DNA of 64,000 nucleotides from Flavobacteriales bacterium (GTDB lineage Bacteria > Bacteroidota > Bacteroidia > Flavobacteriales_F > PHOS-HE28), in contig JADZAC010000006.1 of assembly GCA_020852835.1 (NCBI GenBank), forward strand, positions 1-64,000, written 5' to 3'. The position numbers were made by a program, and so were the translations under genes. Position 1 is the stretch's first letter; each line of letters starts with the position of its first letter. Under the pieces are notes generated by a model that worked only from the letters and a program-made list of their open reading frames with translations, was not told the DNA's origin and searched no databases. Below are positions 21,219 through 29,780 of this stretch, piece by piece.

Positions 21219-24200
21219 TCAGCGCCCGGTGTTCAGCGTCCAGATGTATTCGGAAATGCTTTGGCCGTTCTTGAAGTAGAAGGTGCCCCACTTGGCGATG
21301 ACCTTGTTGTATTCATCGGCCTTGTTGCCCTGCACCACCACACGCTTGATGATGACCTTGTTGCCTTCGGTGTAGCTCTCTTCGGTGACGCCCTGGGGGT
21401 ACTGCGAGGCCAGTTCGCTGCGGGCGTAGTCATCGTAAGATCTGCCTTCGTTGGGTGTAATGGAACCGAGGCGGTCGTACTGGCCTTGGGTGCGCTGCAT
21501 ACCCTCGGCCGCGGATCGGCGTTCCTGGGCCTGTTGGCGCTCTTTGGCCTGCTCCACTTGGCGGCTGCCGGACTGCGCCAAGGCATTGAGCTCCTGCTGC
21601 CTTGCACCGCTGCTGCCTGCCTGGCGGTCCACCTCCGACTGTGCCGCTTCGGAGCGTGACATGCCCGCATCCGCCATACGGCCCAGCCCGGCAAGCCATT
21701 GGTTTTTGCGCGCTTGCACCTGCTCATCCTGCTGTTGCTGTTGTGCACGCAAGGAGACATCCTGCTGGCGGAAATCCGCCTCCATGTTCTCCACTTGCTG
21801 CCGCGCGGCCCGGCTTTCATCCAGCCCGCGTGCCGTCCACGTTTTGCGGCGTTCGGCCATGGCGTTGCGGAAGGCCTCCAACTCCTCGGCATTGCGCTTG
21901 CGCGCGGCTTCGCTCCCTTGGTAGAGCGAGGCGTTCGCTGCTTGTTGCCCGGCGTTCCTCTCGGCGGATCGCCGCTGGCGATCGTCGGCCATTTCGGTCC
22001 GGGCCAAGGCCTGTTCCTCCCGGGCGGTCATCTGGCGTTTGATCCGAAGGTATTTCTCCGCTTCTTCGCGCTCGCGGGCTTCGCGCATGAATTCCTCGGC
22101 CTCCTGCTCCTTGCGGTTGTCCAAGCCGCTGGAGGCTGCCGGTGGCGGCTTCTTCTCCACCTGGCGGGCGGCCAGCTCGCGCTCGTTGCGTTGGCGTTCC
22201 TGCTCAGCAAGCAACTGGTCGATCTGGCCGATCTTCACCTGCGGGTAGGTTTCGTCGGGCTTGATGTCCAGCGCCTGGGCATACAGGTCGCGGGCGGCGG
22301 TGTACGTTTTGGAGGCCAAGGCCTCATCGGCCTGCCGGATAACGCCGTTGTATCGTTCGTCCAAGGCCTGCTTGGCTTCCCGTTCCTGACGGGCGCGGTC
22401 CAATGCGGCGCGGTCCGCGTCGGCCTGCTCGGCCAGCTTGCGCTGGCGCTCCTGTTCGGCGAGCCGCTCGGCTTCCGCGGCGGCGGCGGCATCCTGTTCG
22501 GCCTTTGACCGGTCGGCCAAGGCCTTCTCAATGGCGGCCAATTGGCCCACGGGGTACTGCTCCGCGGGTTTCACCGCCAGGGCTTCGTTGTAGCCTTCAC
22601 GGGCCAGCTCATAGGCTTGGTTGCGGAAGGCTGCATCCGCCTTCAGGATGGCATCGTCATAGCGCGCTTGGAGCGCCGCTTCCGCCTCTGCTTTGCTGCG
22701 TCGTTCCGCATCGAGCCGCTCCCGTTCCGCTGCTTCCTGCGCCGCTTTCAGGCTGTCCGCCTCCGCCTTTCTCCGTGCTTCTTCCGCCAAACGCTCGCGC
22801 TCTGCGGCATCCTTGGCCGCCTTCAGGCTGTCCGCCGCTGCTTGCGCCTGCAGCAAGGATCGGATCTCCGCCAAGCGGTCCGTGGGATGTTTCTCCCCGG
22901 GCTTTACTTCCAGGGCGGCAGTATAGCCCGTGGTGGCGGCGTCATACGCCTTTGCCTTGAAGTCCTTGTCGGCCTGGGCCATCAGCGCTCCGTATTGTCT
23001 GTCCTTTTCGGCCTGCTCGCGCGCCAAGCGCTCTTTTTCAGCCTGTTCCTTGGCGGCACTGTCAAGCAAGTTGCTGATGGCCGCGATCTGGTCCTTGGGG
23101 TATTGTTCATCGGGCTTGAGCGCGGCCGCATCCTTGTAATCGTTGAGCGCTTCGCCGAGCTGCTTGGCCTTGAACTTCCCATCCGCACTGGCGACCAGGG
23201 CGGCATACTTGGCATCGAGCTCCTCCTGCTTGCGCTTGGCTGCGGCCTCGCGCTCGCGTTCGGCCAGCTTGGCGTCGATCTCCACGATCCGCTCCTTGGG
23301 TTGTGCTTCATCGGGCTTCACGCCCAAGGCTTCCTGGTACTTTGTTTTTGCCGCTGCCAGTTCGCTTTTGCCGAACAAGTTCTCGGCCTGCTCCAGGATG
23401 GCGGCATATTTCGCATCGCGTTCCTTGGCCAAGCGCTCCTCGTCGGCCTTGCGCGCCTGATCGGCCATGGCTTTGGCGATGGCCGCCAATTGGTCCGCCG
23501 GGTATTTCTCCTTGGGCTTCAGGCCCAGCGCCTCGTTGTACTTGGCCTTGGCCTGCTCATAGCCCGCCGCTTTGAAGGAGGCATCGCCGGCGGTGATGGC
23601 CGCTTGGTAGGCCGCATCCAGTTCGGCGGCCTTTTTATCGGCTTCCGCCTTGGCGGCGAGTTCCGCCAACTTCTTGTCGATCGCCGCCAATTGGTCCTTG
23701 GGGTATTTCTCCTGGGATTTCAGGCCCAGTGCCTCGTTGTAGCCGGCACGGGCCTCTTCATACTTCGCCCCCTTGAAAGCCGCATCGGCTGAGGCAATGG
23801 CCGCTTGGTAGGCGGTGTTGAGCTCGGCGGCCTTCTTGTCCGCCTCGGCTTTGGCGGCCAGCTCGGCCAGCTTCCGGTCGATGGCGGCCAGCTGGTCGGC
23901 AGGGTATTTTTCATTGGGCTTTAGCCCCAGCGCTTCATTGTACTTGGCCTTGGCCTCTTCGTACTTGGCGGTTTTGAAGGCGGCATCGCCCGCTTTGACG
24001 GCCGCTTGAAAGGCCGTCTCCAGCTCGGCTGCTTTTTTGTCGGCCGCGGCCTTGGCGGCCAGTTCAGCCAGCTTCTTGTCAATGGCGGCCAACTGGTCCG
24101 TGGGATACTTTTCCTTGGGTTTCAAACCCAGTGCTTCGTTGTACTTGGTGCGGGCGTCTTCGTATTTGGCACCTTGGAAGGCCGCGTCGCCGGCGGCAAT

Positions 24201-25139
24201 GGCCGCATTGAATTTGTCGTTGAGCTCCTTGGCCTTTTTATCCGCTTCGGCCTTGGCGGCGAGGTCCGCCAGGAAGGCATCGCATTCCTTGATCTTCTGC
24301 TTGGGGTAGGCTTCTTCCTCCTTGATGCCCGAAGCTGCCGCGTATTTGGCCTTGGCTTCCTCGTAGCTCTTCTTGGCGAGCAGGCCGTCGGCCTCCTTGA
24401 CCAGGTCCGCGTACTGTTTATTGCGTTGTTCGGCGCGTTCCAGCTCGCCCAGCTTGATCTTCGCATCGCTCAGGCGTGCCGTGGCGATGGGATCGCCTGC
24501 CTTCATGCCCAAGGCATCGGTGAAGCTCTGCACGGCTTTCCTGAAGTCCTTCGCGGCCATGGCGGCGTTGCCCTGCTCCATGAGCTTGTTGAATTCCGCG
24601 TCGGCACTGGCGGCCCGCTTCATCTTTTCATCGTACTCCTTCTGCAACCGGCCCAGTTCGGCACGCATCTGCTCGGTGTATTCCAGGTCCCAAGCGAGCA
24701 TGCCGGTGGAGGGGTCGTACTTCGATTTGCCGATGGGCTGGTCGAGGATCTTGTAGTCGATGCCCGGAATGTCTTGGAAGAGGGTCATTTCCACGTTCAT
24801 GGCCAGGCCGCCCTGGCGGTCGTCGTCCGGGATGCCCTTGGTGTTGATGGACACGTTCTTGCCTACCATGCCCTGCTTCTCGAACAGGATCTTGTAGTCG
24901 TAGCCGTAATCCAGGTTGAACTCGTACTTCCCGTTGGCGCTGGTTACCACGGAGTTGAGCCGGGCCCCGTCCTTGAAGACGGTGACGTTGATGCCGTCGA
25001 GCTTCTTGGAGGTGTTGTAGTCCTTTACCGTACCGTAGACATAAATGTTGTCGACCTGGGTGAAGGCCGTTGCGGCCAGTAGCAGGAAGGTGAGGACCAG
25101 GGAGCGGCGCACAAGGCGGAAGACGGGGGATACGACCAT
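21219..25139 (-). CDS. Giant secreted repeat protein (CRD domain plus about 11 TPR-like/coiled-coil units)
   Basis: The 1,306-residue protein begins MVVSPVFRLVRRSLVLTFLL with a signal peptide. It has an N-terminal carboxypeptidase-regulatory-like fold (YVYGTVKDYNTSKKLDGINV). About eleven repeat units follow, each built on a stretch like AKYNEALGLKPKEKYP followed by a charged helix LAELAAKAEADKKAAEL. Four central units repeat with an exact 67-residue (201-base) period. Later units diverge and gain long Glu/Arg/Gln helices. The C-terminal stretch KWGTFYFKNGQSISEYIW resembles a conserved ending seen in Bacteroidota repeat proteins of this type. The function is unknown. A periplasmic scaffold is an inference. 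The open frame upstream of 25139 is a shadow of the next gene. Confidence 0.8.
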   Translation of the reverse strand: MVVSPVFRLVRRSLVLTFLLLAATAFTQVDNIYVYGTVKDYNTSKKLDGINVTVFKDGARLNSVVTSANGKYEFNLDYGYDYKILFEKQGMVGKNVSINTKGIPDDDRQGGLAMNVEMTLFQDIPGIDYKILDQPIGKSKYDPSTGMLAWDLEYTEQMRAELGRLQKEYDEKMKRAASADAEFNKLMEQGNAAMAAKDFRKAVQSFTDALGMKAGDPIATARLSDAKIKLGELERAEQRNKQYADLVKEADGLLAKKSYEEAKAKYAAASGIKEEEAYPKQKIKECDAFLADLAAKAEADKKAKELNDKFNAAIAAGDAAFQGAKYEDARTKYNEALGLKPKEKYPTDQLAAIDKKLAELAAKAAADKKAAELETAFQAAVKAGDAAFKTAKYEEAKAKYNEALGLKPNEKYPADQLAAIDRKLAELAAKAEADKKAAELNTAYQAAIASADAAFKGAKYEEARAGYNEALGLKSQEKYPKDQLAAIDKKLAELAAKAEADKKAAELDAAYQAAITAGDASFKAAGYEQAKAKYNEALGLKPKEKYPADQLAAIAKAMADQARKADEERLAKERDAKYAAILEQAENLFGKSELAAAKTKYQEALGVKPDEAQPKERIVEIDAKLAEREREAAAKRKQEELDAKYAALVASADGKFKAKQLGEALNDYKDAAALKPDEQYPKDQIAAISNLLDSAAKEQAEKERLAREQAEKDRQYGALMAQADKDFKAKAYDAATTGYTAALEVKPGEKHPTDRLAEIRSLLQAQAAADSLKAAKDAAERERLAEEARRKAEADSLKAAQEAAERERLDAERRSKAEAEAALQARYDDAILKADAAFRNQAYELAREGYNEALAVKPAEQYPVGQLAAIEKALADRSKAEQDAAAAAEAERLAEQERQRKLAEQADADRAALDRARQEREAKQALDERYNGVIRQADEALASKTYTAARDLYAQALDIKPDETYPQVKIGQIDQLLAEQERQRNERELAARQVEKKPPPAASSGLDNRKEQEAEEFMREAREREEAEKYLRIKRQMTAREEQALARTEMADDRQRRSAERNAGQQAANASLYQGSEAARKRNAEELEAFRNAMAERRKTWTARGLDESRAARQQVENMEADFRQQDVSLRAQQQQQDEQVQARKNQWLAGLGRMADAGMSRSEAAQSEVDRQAGSSGARQQELNALAQSGSRQVEQAKERQQAQERRSAAEGMQRTQGQYDRLGSITPNEGRSYDDYARSELASQYPQGVTEESYTEGNKVIIKRVVVQGNKADEYNKVIAKWGTFYFKNGQSISEYIWTLNTGR

Positions 25140-25230
25140 GCAGGGGGTGCTTGCTGGGGCGGGGCAAACGAAGCCGCAATTTAGGACAACTTTGGCGGCC
25201 GGGCCACCAGAACGCCCGAAGAGACGATCC

Positions 25231-26352
25231 ATGGAAAGCATTTGGGAGACCCGTTCCTTCAGCAATGGCGCGGACCTGGTGGTGGTGGGCGCGGGCATCA
25301 CCGGGCTGTTCACCGCGTGGCATGCCCGCCGCCGCCGGCCCTCGCGCAAGGTGGTGGTGCTGGAGCGCGGCCCGCACCCGGCGGGGGCCAGCGTAAAAAA
25401 TGCGGGGTTCGCCTGTTTCGGAAGCCCCAGCCAGCTGCTGTCGGACCTGGAGCACGAAGGCGAGGCCATTGCCCTGCACCGCGTGGAAGAGCGTTGGCGG
25501 GGCCTGCAGGAGTTGCGTGCCACCTTGGGTGATGAGGCCATCGGTTTTGCGCCGGTGGGCGGGTACGAGGTGTTCCGGCCGGATGACGCGCTGTACACGC
25601 GTGTGGCCGGGCGGTTCGATGCGCTCAACGCCGCGCTGCACGGCATTTTCGGCAGGGACGTGTACAGCTGGGCCGATGGACGCACGGCCAGCCTGGGGCT
25701 GCGTGCGGGGCACCTGGCCTTCAACCCGCTGGAAGGGGCGGTGGACAGCGGCCTGCTCATGCGGCGCCTGTTGGACCTGGCCCGGGAGGCGGGCGTGGAG
25801 GTGCGCTTCAACACGGCCGTGGAAGGTTGGGAAGAACAGGCCCAAGGTGTGGAACTCTTGTTGCACGGCGGCCAGCGGTTGCGCGCGGAGCAGGCCGTGA
25901 TCGCCACCAACGGCTACAGCCGGGGGCTGCTGCCGCAGATCGACGTGGTGCCCGGCCGCGGCCAGGTGCTGCTTACCTCCCCGATCGGGGGTCTGCGGCT
26001 GAAAGGAACCTTCCACCTGGATGAAGGCTACTATTACTTCCGTGACCTGGACGGACGGGTGTTGCTGGGCGGCGGAAGAAACTTGGACAAGGCCGGTGAG
26101 ACCACCGAGGAGGATGCCACCACGCCACGGATCCAGGATGCGCTGGAAGAGCTGCTGCGCCGGACCATCTTGCCGGATACCCCTTTCCGCATTGAGCAGC
26201 GCTGGAGCGGGATCATGGGCTTCCGCCCGAACGGGGGACCGGCCGTGGTGGAACGCCTCTCGCCCCATGTGGTGGTGGCCGCCGGCCTGGGCGGCATCGG
26301 CGTGGCCATCGGCATCCGCGTGGCCCGCCATGCCGCGGAGCTGGTGGCCTGA
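25231..26352 (+). CDS. FAD-dependent oxidoreductase (DAO/PuuB-like)
   Basis: The 373-residue product has an N-terminal dinucleotide fold, DLVVVGAGITGLFTAWHA, then SVKNAGFACFGSPSQLL. Its C-terminal FAD-contact segment is GFRPNGGPAVVERL followed by VVAAGLGGIGVAIGI. This layout is that of D-amino-acid-oxidase/glycine-oxidase-type flavoproteins, including gamma-glutamylputrescine oxidase. The substrate amine is not predictable. I start at ATG 25231 (MESIWETR) because upstream in-frame sequence is intergenic and antisense to the repeat protein. Confidence 0.88.
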   Translation: MESIWETRSFSNGADLVVVGAGITGLFTAWHARRRRPSRKVVVLERGPHPAGASVKNAGFACFGSPSQLLSDLEHEGEAIALHRVEERWRGLQELRATLGDEAIGFAPVGGYEVFRPDDALYTRVAGRFDALNAALHGIFGRDVYSWADGRTASLGLRAGHLAFNPLEGAVDSGLLMRRLLDLAREAGVEVRFNTAVEGWEEQAQGVELLLHGGQRLRAEQAVIATNGYSRGLLPQIDVVPGRGQVLLTSPIGGLRLKGTFHLDEGYYYFRDLDGRVLLGGGRNLDKAGETTEEDATTPRIQDALEELLRRTILPDTPFRIEQRWSGIMGFRPNGGPAVVERLSPHVVVAAGLGGIGVAIGIRVARHAAELVA

Positions 26353-26361
26353 AGGCCCGAC

Positions 26362-26369
26362 TATCTTTG
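26362..26369 (+). promoter_or_regulatory. -7 promoter box immediately before the M1 peptidase start
   Basis: TATCTTTG matches TAnnTTTG exactly and ends 5 bases before the ATG at 26374. A transcript from it would start at or within the first codon, so either the message is leaderless or translation begins at the ATG at 26398. Confidence 0.5.
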
Positions 26370-26373
26370 GTGC

Positions 26374-28092
26374 ATGCGAGCCTTCTACCCATGGACCATG
26401 GCCGCGTTGCTGCTGCCGGCAGGGGCCGGTGCGCAACCGTTGCAGCAGCGCACCGGCTTTACCCATGCCGACACCCTGCGCGGGTCCAACGGCCCCGGCC
26501 GCGCGTGGTGGGACGTGGTGCACTACGACCTCACCATACGGCCCGACCCCGTGGCCCGCACGCTCCACGGCACCAACAGCATCACCCTGCGCACCTTGGC
26601 AAGCGGCCAACGCATGCAGATCGACCTGCAGCAACCGCTGGTGGTGGACAGCATCAAGGCGGACATGGCATCCGCCTCCACAGCGTCCGCTGACCGTGGA
26701 AATGAACGCGTGCCGTTCACACGAGAAGGCGATGTGATCTGGGTGGATTTCCTCGCCCCGCTGAGCCCCGGGAGCACCTTCCCCCTCCACATCCACTACC
26801 ACGGCACCCCGAAGGAAGCCAAGAACCCTCCCTGGGACGGGGGATGGATCTGGAAGACCGATGCCCAAGGCTACCCGTGGATGACGGTGGCCTGCCAAGG
26901 CCTGGGGGCCAGCGCGTGGTACCCCTGCAAGGATATCCAGAGCGATGAACCGGACAGCGCCCTGCTGCACATCACCGTGCCCACCGGCCTGCAAGCCGTG
27001 GGCAACGGCCGGTTGCGCAGCACCGTGGACCATGGGAACGGCACCAGTACGTGGACCTGGGCGGTGACCAACCCCATCAACACCTACAACCTGGTGCCCT
27101 ACATCGGGCGCTATGCACACTTCGCAGCAACCTTCCAAGGCCTGGCCGGGCCGCTGGACCTGGACTACTGGGTACTGCAGGACCATGAGGCCAAGGCCCG
27201 CGAACAATTCAAGCAGGTGCCCGGCATGCTGCAATGCTTCGAAAACTGGTTCGGGCCCTACCCTTTCTACCGCGACGGATACAAGCTGGTGGAAGCACCG
27301 CACCTGGGCATGGAGCACCAGAGCGCCGTGGCCTACGGCAACCACTACCTCAACGGCTACTTGGGCAAGGACCTCAGCGGCAGCGGCTGGGGCCTTCAAT
27401 GGGACTTCATCATCATTCATGAAAGCGCCCACGAGTGGTGGGGCAACAGCATCACCTCGGCGGACATCGCCGACATGTGGGTGCACGAAAGCTTCACCAA
27501 CTATGCCGAAGCCCTCTACACCGAATGCCGCTTCGGCAAGGCCGCCGGCGAGGATTACGTGATCGGCCTCCGCGCGAACATCGCCAACGACATCCCCATA
27601 ACAGGTCCGTACGGCGTGAACCAGGAAGGCAGCGGCGACATGTACTACAAGGGCGCGAACATGGTGCATACCATCCGCCACATCATGGCCAACGACTCTC
27701 TGTTCAAGGCCATGCTGCGTGAAATGAACCGCCGCTACCGCCACACCACGGTCACCGGTGCCCAGGTGGAAGACTTCATCAGCACGTTCAGCGGCCGCGA
27801 CTTTTCCGCGCTCTTTGAGCAGTACCTGCGCACCACCCGCATACCCGAGCTGCAATGGACCGTGCACCGCGGAAAGTTGTACGTGCGTTTCGCCAACTGC
27901 GTGGACGGCTTCGCCATGCCGGTAACCATCATGGTGAACGGCGAGGAGCGCACCGTGCCCATCAACGAACGGTGGAGTTCGCCCGCACATGGCCTCAACG
28001 ACCGCACCGCCACCTTGGTGGCGGACCGCAACTGGTACATCCAAGTAAAACGTACAGGGCCTGCCGCGCTCAAGGGGGAGCGAACCCGATGA
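26374..28092 (+). CDS. M1-family zinc aminopeptidase, secreted
   Basis: The 572-residue protein has a signal peptide (MRAFYPWTMAALLLPAGAGA) and an N-terminal beta domain. The zinc site is HESAH (residues 349-353) with the third ligand Glu372 in WVHESFTNYAE, the standard M1 spacing. The usual GxMEN substrate loop appears as GMEHQS. It lacks the large C-terminal helical domain of PepN, as is common for Bacteroidota M1 enzymes. A later ATG at 26398 (MAALLL) is possible because of the promoter box directly upstream. Confidence 0.93.
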   Translation: MRAFYPWTMAALLLPAGAGAQPLQQRTGFTHADTLRGSNGPGRAWWDVVHYDLTIRPDPVARTLHGTNSITLRTLASGQRMQIDLQQPLVVDSIKADMASASTASADRGNERVPFTREGDVIWVDFLAPLSPGSTFPLHIHYHGTPKEAKNPPWDGGWIWKTDAQGYPWMTVACQGLGASAWYPCKDIQSDEPDSALLHITVPTGLQAVGNGRLRSTVDHGNGTSTWTWAVTNPINTYNLVPYIGRYAHFAATFQGLAGPLDLDYWVLQDHEAKAREQFKQVPGMLQCFENWFGPYPFYRDGYKLVEAPHLGMEHQSAVAYGNHYLNGYLGKDLSGSGWGLQWDFIIIHESAHEWWGNSITSADIADMWVHESFTNYAEALYTECRFGKAAGEDYVIGLRANIANDIPITGPYGVNQEGSGDMYYKGANMVHTIRHIMANDSLFKAMLREMNRRYRHTTVTGAQVEDFISTFSGRDFSALFEQYLRTTRIPELQWTVHRGKLYVRFANCVDGFAMPVTIMVNGEERTVPINERWSSPAHGLNDRTATLVADRNWYIQVKRTGPAALKGERTR

Positions 28093-28132
28093 AACGTGCC
28101 ACCACCTAATTTTCGGGCGGCGCCCCCGCCCG

Positions 28133-29209
28133 ATGCCCTACCGCCCCATGCGCCCGTTGGCTCTACTTCTGCTTTGGACATTGGCACTGCGGGCCCAAGC
28201 CCAGCTCGGTGACCAAGTGCGCCAACTGCTCAACGGCGATCCGCATGCGGCACCCGCCTACGACACGGCCTACGTGGCCAGCTACCGCAGCAACCTCACG
28301 CTCTCCTTGGTCACCAAGTACCAGAGCGTGGATGTGGACATCGAGCCGGACACGCGCGAAGCCCTGTCCTTCTCGGCCAATACCGCCGAGCAGTACGGCG
28401 CGGGCCTGAACTACAAATGGCTCAGTGCCGAGGCCACCTTCACCGTGCCCGCACTGGACGACTACGACCCGGCGCTGGGCAAGAGCCGCTCGCGCGGGTT
28501 CGGGCTGGGCTATACGGGGCGCCGTCTGTGGGTGCGCGGATTTTGGAACAAGACCACCGGTTACTACCTCAACGAACCGCAAGTTTGGGTGGCCGATTGG
28601 GAAGCCGGCGACCAGCCGGTAACCCGGCCCGACCTGGGCAGTGAATCATACATGCTCTCGGCCAACTGGGCGCTGAGCGGCAAAAGACGCTACAGCCAGA
28701 ACGCCGCGCTGTTCCAGCTGGAACGCCAGAAACGCAGCGCGGGCACCTTTGTGGCCGGTTTATCGGGCTGGCGTACCTCGGTGTTCGCGGACAGTTCCAT
28801 CCTCCCCCCGGCCTTGGTGGACACCTTCCAGCTGGCATCGGGCTTCCAGAACGTGGAGCGCACGCTGATCGGCCTGACCATCGGCTACACCCACACCTTC
28901 AGCTTCTGGCACAAGGGCTTCATCCATGTGGCACTCTTGCCGGGACTGGGCTACGTGCACCAATCCATCGGGGTGGCCGGACCGGAGAAATTGGAGGGCT
29001 CGGGCATCGGGGCAGTTTCCGAATTCAAGCTCGGCGCAGGGTACAACGGCGACCGCTGGTATACCGCGCTCACCACGGCCTTCTACTACAGCACCACCCC
29101 GATCGCCGAGCACCTCAACTTGGCCACCAACTACGGTTTCATCCGGTTCGCCATCGGCATCCGTTTGGGCGCCCCGGGGATCAGGGGATTGGAGAAGGTG
29201 GGCCTATAA
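28133..29209 (+). CDS. DUF4421-family outer-membrane barrel protein
   Basis: The 358-residue product has a signal peptide ending ALRAQA and a barrel-like body. It shows the DUF4421 features DTAYVASYRSNLTLSLVTKY and GAGLNYKWLSAEATFTVP. The family is specific to Bacteroidota and its function is unknown. An ATG five codons downstream (28148) would also give a good signal peptide. Its 3' end overlaps the convergent SnoaL-like gene by 6 bases. Confidence 0.82.
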   Translation: MPYRPMRPLALLLLWTLALRAQAQLGDQVRQLLNGDPHAAPAYDTAYVASYRSNLTLSLVTKYQSVDVDIEPDTREALSFSANTAEQYGAGLNYKWLSAEATFTVPALDDYDPALGKSRSRGFGLGYTGRRLWVRGFWNKTTGYYLNEPQVWVADWEAGDQPVTRPDLGSESYMLSANWALSGKRRYSQNAALFQLERQKRSAGTFVAGLSGWRTSVFADSSILPPALVDTFQLASGFQNVERTLIGLTIGYTHTFSFWHKGFIHVALLPGLGYVHQSIGVAGPEKLEGSGIGAVSEFKLGAGYNGDRWYTALTTAFYYSTTPIAEHLNLATNYGFIRFAIGIRLGAPGIRGLEKVGL

Positions 29210-29665
29210 GCCGGGTTCAGCCCGCATGGCCTTTGCCAACCGTGCAGCAGCCATGGCCCGCACCTTGTTGTGCACCAAGGGCGACCAGCCCAGCAGCAGC
29301 CCTACAGGCCCCATGGCCTGCCTGGACCAGCGCCACAGGTCGAACCGGTCGTTCTGCACGGCGATCAAGCCGTTGTGCAGGATAAAATCGCTGTGGACCA
29401 CGTTGTGCACCGCACGGCCCGTACCGCCGAACGTGTAGCGGGCCTCCCAGGTGCACACGCCGTGGGCCGGCCCCTGCTGCTGCACCGTGTGCTCCAGGCG
29501 CAGGTCGGTGCCGCCGCCCAACAACATCTTCCACATGGCCCGCACCCCGGCCGCATCCAGTGCGGGAAACACGGGATCGCTGAAACGGGCATCATCGGCG
29601 TAGCACTCCCCCATGGCTTGCCAATCATGCCGGGCGAAAGCCGAATAGAAACGATCGAGCACCAT
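29204..29665 (-). CDS. SnoaL/NTF2-like protein
   Basis: The 153-residue product starts MVLDRFYSAFARHDWQAM and continues YADDARFSDPVFPALDAAGV, a typical SnoaL-like (NTF2 fold) N-terminus. Such proteins bind small hydrophobic molecules or act as isomerases. No catalytic assignment is possible. The ORF stays open 66 codons upstream, but the ATG at 29665 matches the domain start. A box with one mismatch to TAnnTTTG (29672-29679) lies just before it. Confidence 0.8.
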   Translation of the reverse strand: MVLDRFYSAFARHDWQAMGECYADDARFSDPVFPALDAAGVRAMWKMLLGGGTDLRLEHTVQQQGPAHGVCTWEARYTFGGTGRAVHNVVHSDFILHNGLIAVQNDRFDLWRWSRQAMGPVGLLLGWSPLVHNKVRAMAAARLAKAMRAEPGL

Positions 29666-29752
29666 GGTGCCGAAAAGTAAGCAACGGCACGCGGCCGCAG
29701 CATCCCGGCGATCCTTCACGGGCACGGCCGTGCGGCGCCGTGGAAGGGGCCC

Positions 29753-29760
29753 TAACTTTG
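29753..29760 (+). promoter_or_regulatory. -7 promoter box upstream of the large conserved unknown gene
   Basis: TAACTTTG is a perfect TAnnTTTG match 20 bases before the ATG at 29781. No clear -33 element was seen. Confidence 0.5.
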
Positions 29761-29780
29761 CCCCGTACACTTGAGAGCCA

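Noticed and set aside
18960-21659. 899-codon plus-strand ORF opposite the AsmA-like gene
   Set aside because: It is His/Val/Gly-rich antisense translation of a protein with a clear fold on the other strand.
22200-24400. Regular 201-base repeats that could suggest a CRISPR or satellite array
   Set aside because: The repeats are in-frame coding units of one protein. They have no short identical repeats with unique spacers.
24628-28044. 1,138-codon minus-strand ORF spanning the oxidoreductase and M1 peptidase
   Set aside because: It crosses three real genes in a wrong frame, and its composition is typical of GC-rich shadow frames.
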